DNA of 64,000 nt from Pseudofrankia saprophytica (GTDB lineage Bacteria; Actinomycetota; Actinomycetes; Frankiales; Frankiaceae): the NCBI RefSeq assembly GCF_000235425.2, contig NZ_KI912266.1, positions 3,291,671 to 3,355,670 of the forward strand. The letters run 5' to 3'. This document shows, piece by piece, positions 9,801 through 17,763 of this stretch (positions are counted from its first letter, which is position 1; each line of letters begins with the position of its first letter). The position numbers and the translations under genes were made by a program. The notes below the pieces were generated by a model, which saw only the letters and a program-made list of their open reading frames with translations, searched no databases and had not been told where the DNA came from.

Positions 9801-12323
9801 CTACCTCGCCGGGTGAACCGGCGGTCGGTCGGCGGTGACGGTGGAGACTGCCGTCGCCGGTCCAGGCACGGCGACCGTGCGGGGCAGTCGCAGACGCTTG
9901 AGAAGGATGGCGTTGACGGCGACGAGGAAGCTGGAGCCGGACATGGCCAGGGCGGCGATCTCCGGCCGGAGGGTGAGCCCGGTGGCGGGCTCGAAGACGC
10001 CGGCGGCGATCGGTAGGGCGATGGCGTTGTAGCCGACAGCCCAGCCGAGGTTCTGGCGCATCTTGCGCAGTGTGCCGCGGCCGATGAGCAGGGCCGCCGG
10101 CACGTCGAGTGGGTCGGAGCGCATCAGGACCACGTCGGCGGTTTCGATCGCCACGTCGGTGCCGGCGCCGATCGCGATGCCCAGGTCGGCGCCCGCCAGC
10201 GCCGGCGCGTCGTTGACGCCGTCGCCGACCATCGCCACCCGCCGCCCGGCCTGACGCAGCTCGGCGACCTTGGCCGCCTTGTCGCCGGGGAGCACCTCGG
10301 CGATGACGGTGTCGATGCCGAGCTGTCCGGCGATCCGCCGCGCGGTCGCCTCGTTGTCGCCGGTGAGCATGACAACCTCGACGCCGGCGTCGTGCAGGGC
10401 CCGGACGGCCTGGGCCGCGGTCGGCCTAGGCGCGTCCGCCAGGCCGATCAGCCCGGCCGCCTTACCGTCCACGGCGACAAGTACCGCGGTCCGACCGCCC
10501 GTGACCAGCGCGTCCCGACGCTCGCCGAGCTCGTCGGCCTCGACGCCTTCTCGGGTCATCAGGCGAAGGTTCCCGACCGCGACCCGGCGTCCGTCCACAG
10601 TCGCGACGGCACCGTGGCCGGGCACGTTGACGAACCCGTCCGCGTGCGGCGGCTTCAGCCCGCGGGTGCCTGCGTACCGAACAACCGCGGCGGCCAGCGG
10701 ATGCTCCGATTCCCGCTCCACCGCGGCGGCCAGCCACAGCAGCTCGTTCTCGGCGACGCCGGCCGCGGCGAAGAGGTCGGTGACCTCGGGCTCTCCCTTG
10801 GTCAGGGTGCCGGTCTTGTCCAGCACGACGGTGTCGATGCGGGCCGCGGACTCGACCGCGATGGCGTTCTTGAACAGGATGCCGCGCCGCGCTCCGAGAC
10901 CGGTACCGACCATGATCGCGGTTGGGGTCGCGAGCCCGAGCGCGTCCGGGCAGGTGATGACCACGACCGTGATCGCGAACAGGATCGCTTCGCGGGCGGG
11001 CCGGCCGGTGGCGAACAGCCAGACCAGCAACGTGCCCAGCCCGCCGAGCAGAGCGACCAGCACCAGCCAGAACGCGGCCCGGTCGGCCAGCCGCTGCCCG
11101 GGAGCCTTGCTGTTCTGCGCCTCCTGGACGAGCGCGACGATCTGCGCCAGCGCGGTGTCGGCGCCAACCTTGGTCGCGCGGACCCGCAGCGTGCCGTTGG
11201 TGTTGACGGTCGCTCCGATGGCCTGCGAGCCGGGCGCCTTGTGCACGGGCAGGCTCTCGCCGGTCACCATCGACTCGTCGACGTCCGACTCGCCGGCCTC
11301 CACCACCCCGTCGACGGCGATCTTGGCGCCGGGGCGGACCAGCAGCAGGTCTCCGACGACGACCTCGGCGGTGGGCACCGCGACCGGCTCGCCGTCACGT
11401 ACGACGAGCGCCTGCTCGGGGGCGAGCTCGAGCAGGGCGCGGATCGCGTCGTTCGCGCCGCCGCGGGCGCGCATCTCGAACCAGTGGCCGAGCAGCACGA
11501 ACGCGGCGAGCAGGGCCGCGGCCTCGTAGAAGACCTCGCCACCGCCCGTCAGTGTCACGACCAGCGAATAGACCCAGCCGGTGCCGATCGCGACCGCGAC
11601 CAGCACCATCATGTCCAAGGTCCGGGCACGCAGGGCCCGCACCGCACCGTCGAAAAAGATCCACGACGACCAGAAGACCACCGGCAGGCTCAGGACCAGC
11701 TGGAACACGTCGTCCCGCAGACCGAACGGCGCGGCCACGCGGAACCCGAGCACGTCACGGCCGATCGATGACCACAGCACGATCGGCACCGCGAAGACCA
11801 CGGCCACCACGAACCGGTTGCGCATGTCCGCGACCATCGCCGCCATCGACATGGACCCGTGCCCGCCATGGCCCATCGCCTCGTGCGGCGACGTCACCCG
11901 AGTCCCACCGTGCTCGTGGGCGGCGTGCCCCTCGTGGACGGCATCGGCCTGAGGCGGTTCCAGGGTTCCCACCGCCGCCCGATCCGACGTTCCGGGCACC
12001 GGGGCTGCCCCTTCAGGCCCGTGGCCACCAGCCTGAAGGGGCTCCGCGAGCGGATCACAAACATGCTTCGGAACGGACTGCCCACCGCAGTGGTAGCCAC
12101 AGTCCCGGATCCAGCCGGCGAGCTGCTCGGCGGATGTCCGGGCCGGGTCGTACGTGACGACCGCGGTCTGCGCCACCGGGTTGGCCGCCACCACGACCAC
12201 CCCCGGCCGGCGCCCCAGCACGGCCTCCACCCGCGCCTTCTCGGTGGCGCAACGCATCCCCGAGACCTGCAGAACAACCGTCGCGAGCGGCGGCCGTCCG
12301 GATCCGCCGTGGTGAGCGTGCAT
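9801..12323 (-). CDS. Heavy-metal P1B-type ATPase, CopB-like, with CPD motif
   Basis: An 840-residue membrane exporter. Visible parts: an N-terminal HMA-like fold ([18 protein letters not shown]) keeping only one of the two usual cysteines, a His/Met-rich linker ([12 protein letters not shown]), membrane helices, the actuator TGES, the transmembrane motif [14 protein letters not shown] (Cys458-Pro-Asp460 where CopA has CPC and CopB has CPH), the phosphorylated Asp in DKTGT (Asp502), and [12 protein letters not shown]. Copper export is the best guess from neighbours, but the CPD motif makes metal and redox specificity uncertain. ATG 12323 is preceded by TTGGAG at good spacing; a TTG at 12335 is possible. 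It follows the DUF2933 gene on the same strand. Confidence 0.88.
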   Translation of the reverse strand: MHAHHGGSGRPPLATVVLQVSGMRCATEKARVEAVLGRRPGVVVVAANPVAQTAVVTYDPARTSAEQLAGWIRDCGYHCGGQSVPKHVCDPLAEPLQAGGHGPEGAAPVPGTSDRAAVGTLEPPQADAVHEGHAAHEHGGTRVTSPHEAMGHGGHGSMSMAAMVADMRNRFVVAVVFAVPIVLWSSIGRDVLGFRVAAPFGLRDDVFQLVLSLPVVFWSSWIFFDGAVRALRARTLDMMVLVAVAIGTGWVYSLVVTLTGGGEVFYEAAALLAAFVLLGHWFEMRARGGANDAIRALLELAPEQALVVRDGEPVAVPTAEVVVGDLLLVRPGAKIAVDGVVEAGESDVDESMVTGESLPVHKAPGSQAIGATVNTNGTLRVRATKVGADTALAQIVALVQEAQNSKAPGQRLADRAAFWLVLVALLGGLGTLLVWLFATGRPAREAILFAITVVVITCPDALGLATPTAIMVGTGLGARRGILFKNAIAVESAARIDTVVLDKTGTLTKGEPEVTDLFAAAGVAENELLWLAAAVERESEHPLAAAVVRYAGTRGLKPPHADGFVNVPGHGAVATVDGRRVAVGNLRLMTREGVEADELGERRDALVTGGRTAVLVAVDGKAAGLIGLADAPRPTAAQAVRALHDAGVEVVMLTGDNEATARRIAGQLGIDTVIAEVLPGDKAAKVAELRQAGRRVAMVGDGVNDAPALAGADLGIAIGAGTDVAIETADVVLMRSDPLDVPAALLIGRGTLRKMRQNLGWAVGYNAIALPIAAGVFEPATGLTLRPEIAALAMSGSSFLVAVNAILLKRLRLPRTVAVPGPATAVSTVTADRPPVHPAR

Positions 12324-12383
12324 GCTCAGCTCCAATCCGGCGCGCGGCCTGGGCAGTGTTGTGAAAGGCGTGGCCAGGAACGA

Positions 12384-12671
12384 TCAGATCCGCCTGGTCT
12401 CGCCCGACGGTGCGTCGCGGGTCGGCTTCGACGCCTCCGAGTGAGGTGAGGACGGCTGATGAGACGAAGGGCCTGGCGTGTCACGGTGCTGATGCGAACC
12501 GCCGCCGCCGTGCATGCCGTGTTCACCGTGCATGAAGAACATCGTCAGCGGGCACGCGAGCACCAGCAGCAGCGGCAGCAGGACGCCGGCCGGCAAATTG
12601 ACCGTGAGGACAGCGACGACGGCGGCCACCACCAGGGCCAGCGCGAGCGACGGCAGGTTCTTCCGCGTCAT
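12384..12671 (-). CDS. Small DUF2933-like membrane protein with Met/His-rich tail
   Basis: A 95-residue protein starting at the ATG at 12671 behind a very strong AAGGAGGGGAG. Two adjacent hydrophobic segments (LALALVVAAVVAVLTVNLPAGVLLPLLLVLACPLTMFFM) are followed by the soft-metal motif HGEHGMHGGGGSHQHRD. Proteins of this kind accompany copper ATPases. It begins the operon that continues into the P1B ATPase 61 bp downstream. Both a CsoR-type box and a BlaI-type operator lie in its 218-bp upstream region, suggesting dual control. Confidence 0.75.
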   Translation of the reverse strand: MTRKNLPSLALALVVAAVVAVLTVNLPAGVLLPLLLVLACPLTMFFMHGEHGMHGGGGSHQHRDTPGPSSHQPSSPHSEASKPTRDAPSGETRRI

Positions 12672-12816
12672 AATGCTCCCCTCCTTCGGACAGACCGGGT
12701 GGCGACCGGTGAGTCGGCGGAAACGGCCTCACCGGCCGCCGCGCAGCGGCACGTCACCGGCTGGCTTCCCATCGCCGGGAACCCACCTCCGCGATGCGGT
12801 GCCAGTTTCTCTCGGC

Positions 12817-12833
12817 ATACCCCCCGGAGGTAG
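12817..12833. promoter_or_regulatory. CsoR-type copper operator upstream of the DUF2933-ATPase operon
   Basis: ATACCCCCCGGAGGTAG matches the ATACCCC-N-GGGGTAT architecture of the operators found next to copZ and csoR in this window, with a degenerate right arm. It lies 146 bp upstream of the DUF2933 start. CsoR should release it when Cu(I) binds. Confidence 0.6.
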
Positions 12834-12888
12834 GGGACCCTGCACCGTCGCGACGGGTAGATATGCACGCCGAGAGGCGTCCAAGTAC

Positions 12889-12907
12889 CTACTACGCTTC
12901 ATCGTAG
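12889..12907. promoter_or_regulatory. BlaI/CopY-type operator 2 (CTACTA-N7-TCGTAG)
   Basis: Same 6-7-6 geometry as the other three sites, with one mismatch in the right arm. It stands between the leftward DUF2933-ATPase operon and the decayed rightward MFS gene. An ATGTGG occurs just after it, as after operator 3, so the two sites may derive from one ancestral promoter cassette. Confidence 0.65.
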
Positions 12908-13035
12908 GATGTGGGGTCGGCGAACGATACCGCGTCTGGGGATGGCTCGACGACCTGCCGGACTCGTCGTCACACCCGGCGCTCCGTGACGGCGACGGCT
13001 GCCGTATCGGTTGTGACGGGCCCAGACGACCTCGC

Positions 13036-13618
13036 AAGGGGCTGCATGGGTTGCTCAGTCTGGTTACTGCCTCCTCGGCGGGCCTTGCCTTGTTCGAGGG
13101 AACGTTCGTGCTTTATGGGCAGAGCCGGCTGGGGATCGGGCCTGCTCGGGCCAGCGTCGCGTTCATGATCTGTGGGCTGGTGATGGCGGCACTGCAGGTC
13201 GCCGCGGCCGGCGCGCTGTCGAAGGTCGCCGCCCCGACCGTCCAGGTCGCGGCCGGATTCGTCGTCATGGGAATCGGCATCGCCGCGATCGTCATCACGC
13301 GTGACTTCGCCGTCGTGCTCGGCGTGGTCGCGCTGCTCGCCGCGGGCTCCGCCGTCGTCACCCCGAACCTGTCCGCCCTGGTATCGGCCGGCAGAGGTGA
13401 CCACGCCGGAGCGGCGCTGGGGATGAAGAGCACGGCGACCAGCGTCGGCCAGTTCGTGGGCCCCGGCCGGAGTCGGCCTGCTCAACTGGCGGCCCGCCTC
13501 TCCCTTCGTGCTCGCCGGCGGCCTGCTCGCGATGCTCGGCGCCGCGGTCGGCATCCTGCACTGGATGAGGCCAGGCCACGGCCATGGAGTCGACGGGCAG
13601 AGCGGAGCCTTCGACTGA
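13036..13618 (+). pseudogene. C-terminal remnant of an MFS transporter, frameshifted
   Basis: From about 13036 the frame encodes hydrophobic segments typical of the second half of an MFS permease (LLSLVTASSAGLALFEGTFVLYG, ASVAFMICGLVMAALQ, AAGFVVMGIGIAAIVITRD, VVLGVVALLAAGSAVVTPNLSALVSA, GAALGMKSTATSVGQFVGP). Near 13462 the reading frame shifts, and the homologous continuation GVGLLNWRPASPFVLAGGLLAMLGAAVGILHWM runs in another frame to the TGA at 13616. The N-terminal six helices are absent. It is a dead gene, and the long open frame read straight through from 12514 is not a real protein. Confidence 0.7.
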
Positions 13619-13642
13619 CGGCTGAGCACCCAAAAGCATTTT

Positions 13643-13661
13643 CTACTACATTGAATAGTAG
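13643..13661. promoter_or_regulatory. BlaI/CopY-type operator 3, perfect CTACTA-N7-TAGTAG
   Basis: The only copy with perfectly complementary arms, and the reference for the family. It lies 114 bp upstream of the ribosome-binding site-supported start of the DUF2933-like gene at 13776 and in an AT-richer patch that should contain its promoter. Confidence 0.8.
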
Positions 13662-13775
13662 GTAATGTGGCATGCGACGGCGTGCGCATCGGCCCCACCG
13701 GTCACCCCCGGTCGTCCCCTTTTCGACGGCTCAGCCAGCGGAAACACTCCTCACGAGGCACTGAGGAGGAGAGCC

Positions 13776-14021
13776 ATGAACATGAAGAAGCACCTGCCCA
13801 TCTACGTGGCGATCGCGGCAGTCGCAGTGATCGTCTTTCTCGTCGCCGGGCTGCCGTCGGCGGCTCTGGTCTCGCTCCTGCTGATCGCCGGATGCGCTCT
13901 GATGATGTTCGTGATGATGCGGGCCATGGGGATGGGAGGGAACGACCAGGACCACACCGACGACCACGCTCGCCGCACCGACGACCGCGACCACGATGAC
14001 TTGCCGCGAACCCACGGGTGA
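13776..14021 (+). CDS. Small DUF2933-like membrane protein (second copy)
   Basis: An 81-residue protein starting MNMKKHLPIYVAIAAVAVIVF. Two hydrophobic segments end in CALMMFVMMRAMGMG, then a tail rich in His and Asp (QDHTDDHARRTDDRDHDD). The ATG at 13776 has GAGGAGGAGAG at good spacing. The frame is open back to 13665, directly after operator 3, but that extension lacks similarity. It resembles the DUF2933 protein at 12384 and likely has the same metal-linked role. It overlaps the possible GTG start of the next gene. Confidence 0.7.
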   Translation: MNMKKHLPIYVAIAAVAVIVFLVAGLPSAALVSLLLIAGCALMMFVMMRAMGMGGNDQDHTDDHARRTDDRDHDDLPRTHG

Positions 14022-14068
14022 GGACCGCCCGGTCAGAGGCCGAGAAGCCCTGGAGATGGCGGTGCTCG

Positions 14069-14899
14069 ATGGCTGACGCTGCGTACGGTCTGTGGCCCCT
14101 GGTCGTTCTCAACACGTTGCTGTTCGCCGCCTTTGCGGTCAGCTTCTTCCACCCGCGGACCCGCCGAGACTGGCGGGCGATGGGAGGGTTCACCGCGTTC
14201 CTGGTGGCGCTGTTCACCGAGATGTACGGAGCGCCGCTGACGATCTACCTGTTGGGAAGCTGGCTGGGATCGCGGTTCCCGCTGCTGCGCGACACCCACG
14301 CGGGCGGGCATCTATGGAACGACTTGATCGGCTGGAAGGGTGATCCGCATCTCAGCCCGTTCCACCTCGCCAGCTACGTGTTCATCGGCGGCGGCTTCTG
14401 GCTGATCGCCGCTGCGTGGCGGGTGCTGCACGAGGCAGCCCGGACCGACAAGCTGGCCGTCACCGGCCCCTACGCCCGGGTCCGGCATCCCCAATACGAC
14501 GGTCTCCTTCTCGTCATGGTCGGCTTCCTGCTGCAGTGGCCGACCATCCCCACACTGGTCATGTTCCCGATCCTGGTCGCCGTCTATGTTCGGCTGGCCC
14601 GTAGCGAGGAACGGGAGGTGGCCGCGCGGTTCGGCGAACGCTGGTCGGCCTATGCCGCGTCTACTCCGGGGTTCCTGCCACGGCGCCGTCACGGCGACAC
14701 GGGCACTGGCGACGCCGAGGGCACCGGCCCTGACACCGGTGGGCGCGCGGACGCCGGCCGGACCTTCACCGGGCCTGACGTCACGGATGCCGACGCTGCC
14801 GCAGGCCGGCGCGGTGGCGGCGGGTCCGCGGCGCGGGCACCCGCCCGTGGCGACGATCACATCTCTCGCCGGGTAGAAGCCGGGCACCGCCCGTTCTGA
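14069..14899 (+). CDS. Isoprenylcysteine carboxyl methyltransferase (ICMT)-like membrane protein
   Basis: A polytopic membrane protein of about 276 residues. Helices include AAYGLWPLVVLNTLLFAAFAVSFF, GGFTAFLVALFTEMYGAPLTIYLL, LASYVFIGGGFWLIAAAW and LLLVMVGFLLQWPTIPTLVMFPILVAVYVRLA. The ICMT/phospholipid-methyltransferase signature appears as LAVTGPYARVRHPQYDGLLL and SEEREVAARFGERWSAYAAST. Such proteins often sit beside copper ATPases in actinobacteria; the substrate is unknown. A hydrophilic Gly/Asp-rich tail of about 65 residues is unusual. The start is uncertain: ATG 14069, or GTG 14018 overlapping the previous stop. Either way it is in the operator-3 transcription unit. Confidence 0.75.
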   Translation: MADAAYGLWPLVVLNTLLFAAFAVSFFHPRTRRDWRAMGGFTAFLVALFTEMYGAPLTIYLLGSWLGSRFPLLRDTHAGGHLWNDLIGWKGDPHLSPFHLASYVFIGGGFWLIAAAWRVLHEAARTDKLAVTGPYARVRHPQYDGLLLVMVGFLLQWPTIPTLVMFPILVAVYVRLARSEEREVAARFGERWSAYAASTPGFLPRRRHGDTGTGDAEGTGPDTGGRADAGRTFTGPDVTDADAAAGRRGGGGSAARAPARGDDHISRRVEAGHRPF

Positions 14900-15072
14900 G
14901 TAGCGCGAGGACGCACCCTCGGCGGCTCCGGCCAGGCTGTGCCGCGGACCGGTCCGTGACCTGCGTCGCCTCCTCCTGGTCGGCAAGCAGGCCGATTGGT
15001 GGCCTGGTGTCCGGAAGCAGCGCGGCTCAGGCTGGGAAACAAGGACGACCCGGGCTGGAAGGGTTGTGAGCG

Positions 15073-15747
15073 GTGAGGAATGATCTGTCGGCCTTGCAGC
15101 ATCCCCGGTTCGCCCGGTCCTACCCACGGATGAGCGCCGAGTCCGACCGGCGTGGCTCGGCCGCCCACCGCGACCGCCTGCTCGCCGGACTCGCAGGCCG
15201 GGTGCTGGAGATCGGGGCCGGCCACGGGCCGAACTTTGCCCACTATCCGCCGGAGGTGCGCGAGGTGGTGGCGGTCGAGCCCGAAGACCAGCTGCGCGGA
15301 CTCGCCAGCCAGGCCGCGGCGGACGCCCCCGTGCCGGTGCGCGTGATCGCCGGCCAGGCGGGTGCGCTTCCCGGGTGCGACGGAGAGTTCGATGCCGTGG
15401 TGGTCTCGCTGGTGCTCTGCTCGGTCCCCGACCCAACCAGTGCGCTGGCCGAGGTCCGCCGGGTGCTTCGGCCGGGTGGGCAGTTGCGGTTCTACGAACA
15501 CGTGCGGTCCGAGCATCGACTGCGAGGGCTGGCCGAAGATCTCATCACGCCGCTGTGGGCGAAGGGCGGTGGTGGCTGCCACCCGAACCGCCGGACGGCC
15601 GAGGCCATTCGCGCCGCCGGCTTCGCCGTCGAGGAGATCGCCCGGTTCACCTTCCGACCCCTGCGGTTCCTTCCGTCGACCGCCCACATCCTCGGCCGCG
15701 CCCAGCGGCCACTCGACGACACAGCCGCAGGCCACCAGGCGCAGTAG
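15073..15747 (+). CDS. Class I SAM-dependent methyltransferase
   Basis: A 224-residue soluble methyltransferase from GTG 15073. Motif I is VLEIGAGHGPNFAHYP, the acidic loop is VVAVEPEDQL, and the post-motif is FDAVVVSLVLCSVPDPTSALAEVRRVLRPGGQLRFYEHVR. The HVRSEHRLRGLAEDLITPLWAKGGGGCHPNRRTAEAI segment resembles the UbiE/METTL7-like branch that methylates small thiols or lipids. It follows the ICMT-like gene by 173 bp and is convergent with the second NlpC/P60 gene. Substrate not determinable. Confidence 0.8.
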   Translation: MRNDLSALQHPRFARSYPRMSAESDRRGSAAHRDRLLAGLAGRVLEIGAGHGPNFAHYPPEVREVVAVEPEDQLRGLASQAAADAPVPVRVIAGQAGALPGCDGEFDAVVVSLVLCSVPDPTSALAEVRRVLRPGGQLRFYEHVRSEHRLRGLAEDLITPLWAKGGGGCHPNRRTAEAIRAAGFAVEEIARFTFRPLRFLPSTAHILGRAQRPLDDTAAGHQAQ

Positions 15748-15869
15748 ACCGGGTACGAGGCCGGATGACCGCATCGTGAGGACCGATCGCCGACGCGTCC
15801 TTGCTCGGATGCCGCCGCGGGTGCCCGCGGGCCGGACGGTGGGACCGGCCCACGGGCACCCGTCTGGTC

Positions 15870-16913
15870 CTACCGCACCCTGCCGACGTAGTAGGACGAG
15901 GTCCAGATGGCCTCGAGCTTGACCACGTCACCGCTCTTCGGCGCGACCCAGATCTTTCCGTCGCCGGCGTAGATGCCCTCGTGGTAGATCGACCCCGGCT
16001 CGCCGAAGAAGATCAGATCCCCTGGCTGTTCGGAGCCGCGCGAGATCCGGGTCGTCGCCGCGAACTGCTGGTCGGTGGTGCGGGGCAGCGTGATGCCGAG
16101 CTGCTTGTAGACGTACTGCACCAGCCCCGAGCAGTCGAAGTCGTACGGCCCCTCCGCCCCGTACACATATGGCTTGCCGGCCTGTAGTGATGCCAGGTAC
16201 ACCGCCTTCTCCCCGATCGTCGTCGCGCCGGTGGGCGCGTCGGCGATGGTCTCGCCCGCGGGCCCGCGGGCGGCGGCCGGGGCGGCGGTCGCGGGCGGCG
16301 CGGGGCGGACGCGGACGACCGCGGCGTCGGAGGTCGCGGCGTCCAGCTCCGGGCCGCCCGCGAATGTCGCCCTGATCTGGGTGGTCGTCAGGACCCGCGC
16401 CGCGTAGCTGGCGTAGCCGCCCGCGTCCGTGCGTAGTGCTTTGAACGTCGTCCAGCCGGTCGGGAACAGTGCCTGGACGAGGATGTCCTGGTCCGCGAGG
16501 GCACCGCCGCCTCGGGTGGTGAGCCGGAAGCCGACCTCGACCGGCTCGTCGGCGTTCACCGTGACGTCGGGGACGGCCGGCGTCAGCGAGACCGCCGTGC
16601 GCACGTGGAGAGAGACCGGCAGGGCCGACCCGGAGGTGGAGGCCGCAGCGGGAGTCGTCTCGGTGCCCAAGGCCGCGCCCAGGGAGTTCGCGGTGATCCT
16701 GTGCGCTCCGGTGTCCGTGTCCGCTGCGCCGGGGCCGAGAGAGCCAGCCAGTGCCACCCCGGACACGGCCACGGTGCCCGTGGTGATCACCGCGAAGGTG
16801 GCGCGGCTCGAAGTCCGAGCCAGCAGCGTCCCCGAGCGGGCGCGGGCGCGGTGACGACCGCGCCGGGCCGTGGCGGGACTCCGTTCGGACGTTTGTGGTT
16901 CGCGTGCCTGCAC
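15870..16913 (-). CDS. Secreted NlpC/P60 family cell-wall hydrolase with Ig-like domain (paralogue 2)
   Basis: A 347-residue paralogue of the protein at 7084 with the same plan: basic head, export helix (FAVITTGTVAVSGVALAG, about residues 40-58), Ig-like domain (ADEPVEVGFRLTTRGGGALADQDILV ... IRATFAGGPELD), and NlpC/P60 domain with Cys in FDCSGLVQYVYKQLG and His in IYHEGIYAGDGKIW. The catalytic His context is HEGIY. GTG 16913 follows GGAAAGG at 7 nt. The leader contains a c-di-AMP riboswitch and, further upstream, a BlaI-type operator, so peptidoglycan cleavage appears wired to two envelope-state signals. Confidence 0.88.
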   Translation of the reverse strand: MQAREPQTSERSPATARRGRHRARARSGTLLARTSSRATFAVITTGTVAVSGVALAGSLGPGAADTDTGAHRITANSLGAALGTETTPAAASTSGSALPVSLHVRTAVSLTPAVPDVTVNADEPVEVGFRLTTRGGGALADQDILVQALFPTGWTTFKALRTDAGGYASYAARVLTTTQIRATFAGGPELDAATSDAAVVRVRPAPPATAAPAAARGPAGETIADAPTGATTIGEKAVYLASLQAGKPYVYGAEGPYDFDCSGLVQYVYKQLGITLPRTTDQQFAATTRISRGSEQPGDLIFFGEPGSIYHEGIYAGDGKIWVAPKSGDVVKLEAIWTSSYYVGRVR

Positions 16914-16930
16914 GTGAAACCTTTCCCAGA

Positions 16931-17110
16931 CGCCTGCGAGGTGAGCTGTCGGGTTCGGGCTGGGAGCCCGGCCGGCCGTGTCGAACACGCCCGGCTTCAC
17001 CCCAAGGGCGCCGCCGGAGGGATGCGGCGCCCGGTGGAACGTGGTTCCCCCGCTCCTGCCCCGGCTGCGTCGGAGGGGTATCGCCGGACCGGGGGCAGGA
17101 CTCGGCGTTC
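16931..17110 (-). ncRNA. ydaO/yuaA (cyclic di-AMP) riboswitch in the leader of the NlpC/P60 gene
   Basis: Read on the minus strand, the leader carries the conserved landmarks of this aptamer class in order: CGCCGAGTCCTGCCC at the 5' end, GGGGGAACCA, a GC-rich hairpin, CTTGGGGTGAAGCC, and the 3' block CCCGAACCCGACAGCTCACC, then TCGCAGGCG. The terminal CGCC/GGCG can pair as P1. This element is known to regulate peptidoglycan hydrolase genes in actinobacteria, usually turning expression off when c-di-AMP is high. It ends 4 bp before the ribosome-binding site, close enough to control translation or early termination. Recognition is by eye from consensus memory. Confidence 0.85.
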
Positions 17111-17140
17111 GGTCCGACGGCGATAGCGGGCACAGCCTAA

Positions 17141-17159
17141 CAACTACACGCCATAGTAG
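17141..17159. promoter_or_regulatory. BlaI/CopY-type operator 4 (CAACTA-N7-TAGTAG)
   Basis: The fourth member of the operator family; on the minus strand it reads CTACTA-N7-TAGTTG. It sits 31 bp upstream of the riboswitch of the leftward NlpC/P60 gene and 232 bp before the rightward blaI-like gene, so it could repress the hydrolase and autoregulate the repressor. Confidence 0.7.
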
Positions 17160-17390
17160 GTCGCGTGGGGTGGATGGCACCGGCCGCGGCCATCGGAACT
17201 GCTCGGACCACAAACCCCCGCAGCCGACAGCCGCCGGACGTCGGTCCGAGGTCCCTTGGTGTTTTCGTGAGCGCTTCCCCCGATGGCGGCCGATCCGCCC
17301 GGTCGACGGCCGCCGAGCCGTGACACCATCGCAACGTCCGGAGACGCGCTCCGGCACACTCCGCATGGGCGGGCGGGTGATGGAGGCGGA

Positions 17391-17762
17391 ATGGAGCTGT
17401 TCGGCGACCTCGAGGCCGAGGTGATGGACCGGATGTGGGCACGCGTGGAAGCCGCCACCGTGCGCGACATCCTGGAGGAGCTGCAGCAGGCCCGTCCCCT
17501 CGCCTACACCACGGTCATGACCGTGATGGATCGGCTCTTCCAGAAGGGCTGGCTCACCCGGGAGCGGGTCGGCCGCGGGTACGTCTATGCCACGACGCTC
17601 ACGCGCAGCGAATACACCGCCCGGCAGCTGAACGAGGTGCTGTCCGGCACCGACAACCCGGGGATGGCGCTGCTGCACTTCGTCCGGTCGATGGACGCCG
17701 CCGAGGCCGAGGCGCTGGGCGACGCGCTGCGCTGGCGGGCCCAGGAGAAGGGCACCGGCTGA
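17391..17762 (+). CDS. BlaI/MecI/CopY family transcriptional repressor
   Basis: A 123-residue repressor starting MELFGDLEAEVMDRMW, the normal start and length for the family. The winged helix is ATVRDILEELQQARPLAYTTVMTVMDRLFQKGWLTRERVGRGYVYATTLTRSEYTA, followed by a C-terminal dimerisation helix region. ATG 17391 has GGAGGCGGA upstream. It is separated by one base from an M56 protease gene, the classic BlaI-BlaR1 arrangement in which the protease inactivates the repressor upon an envelope signal. The four CTACTA-N7-TAGTAG sites are its likely targets. No C-terminal Cys pair typical of copper-sensing CopY is present, so direct copper sensing is unlikely. Confidence 0.88.
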   Translation: MELFGDLEAEVMDRMWARVEAATVRDILEELQQARPLAYTTVMTVMDRLFQKGWLTRERVGRGYVYATTLTRSEYTARQLNEVLSGTDNPGMALLHFVRSMDAAEAEALGDALRWRAQEKGTG

Positions 17763-17763
17763 C

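Noticed and set aside
12514..13665. 383-codon frame read as one protein
   Set aside because: Only its middle has MFS similarity; the front is antisense to the DUF2933 gene and the end is a frameshifted tail.
15889..15910. Further TAGTAG sequence as a fifth BlaI site
   Set aside because: It lies within the NlpC/P60 coding region, encoding SSYYVG, and lacks the second arm at the right spacing.
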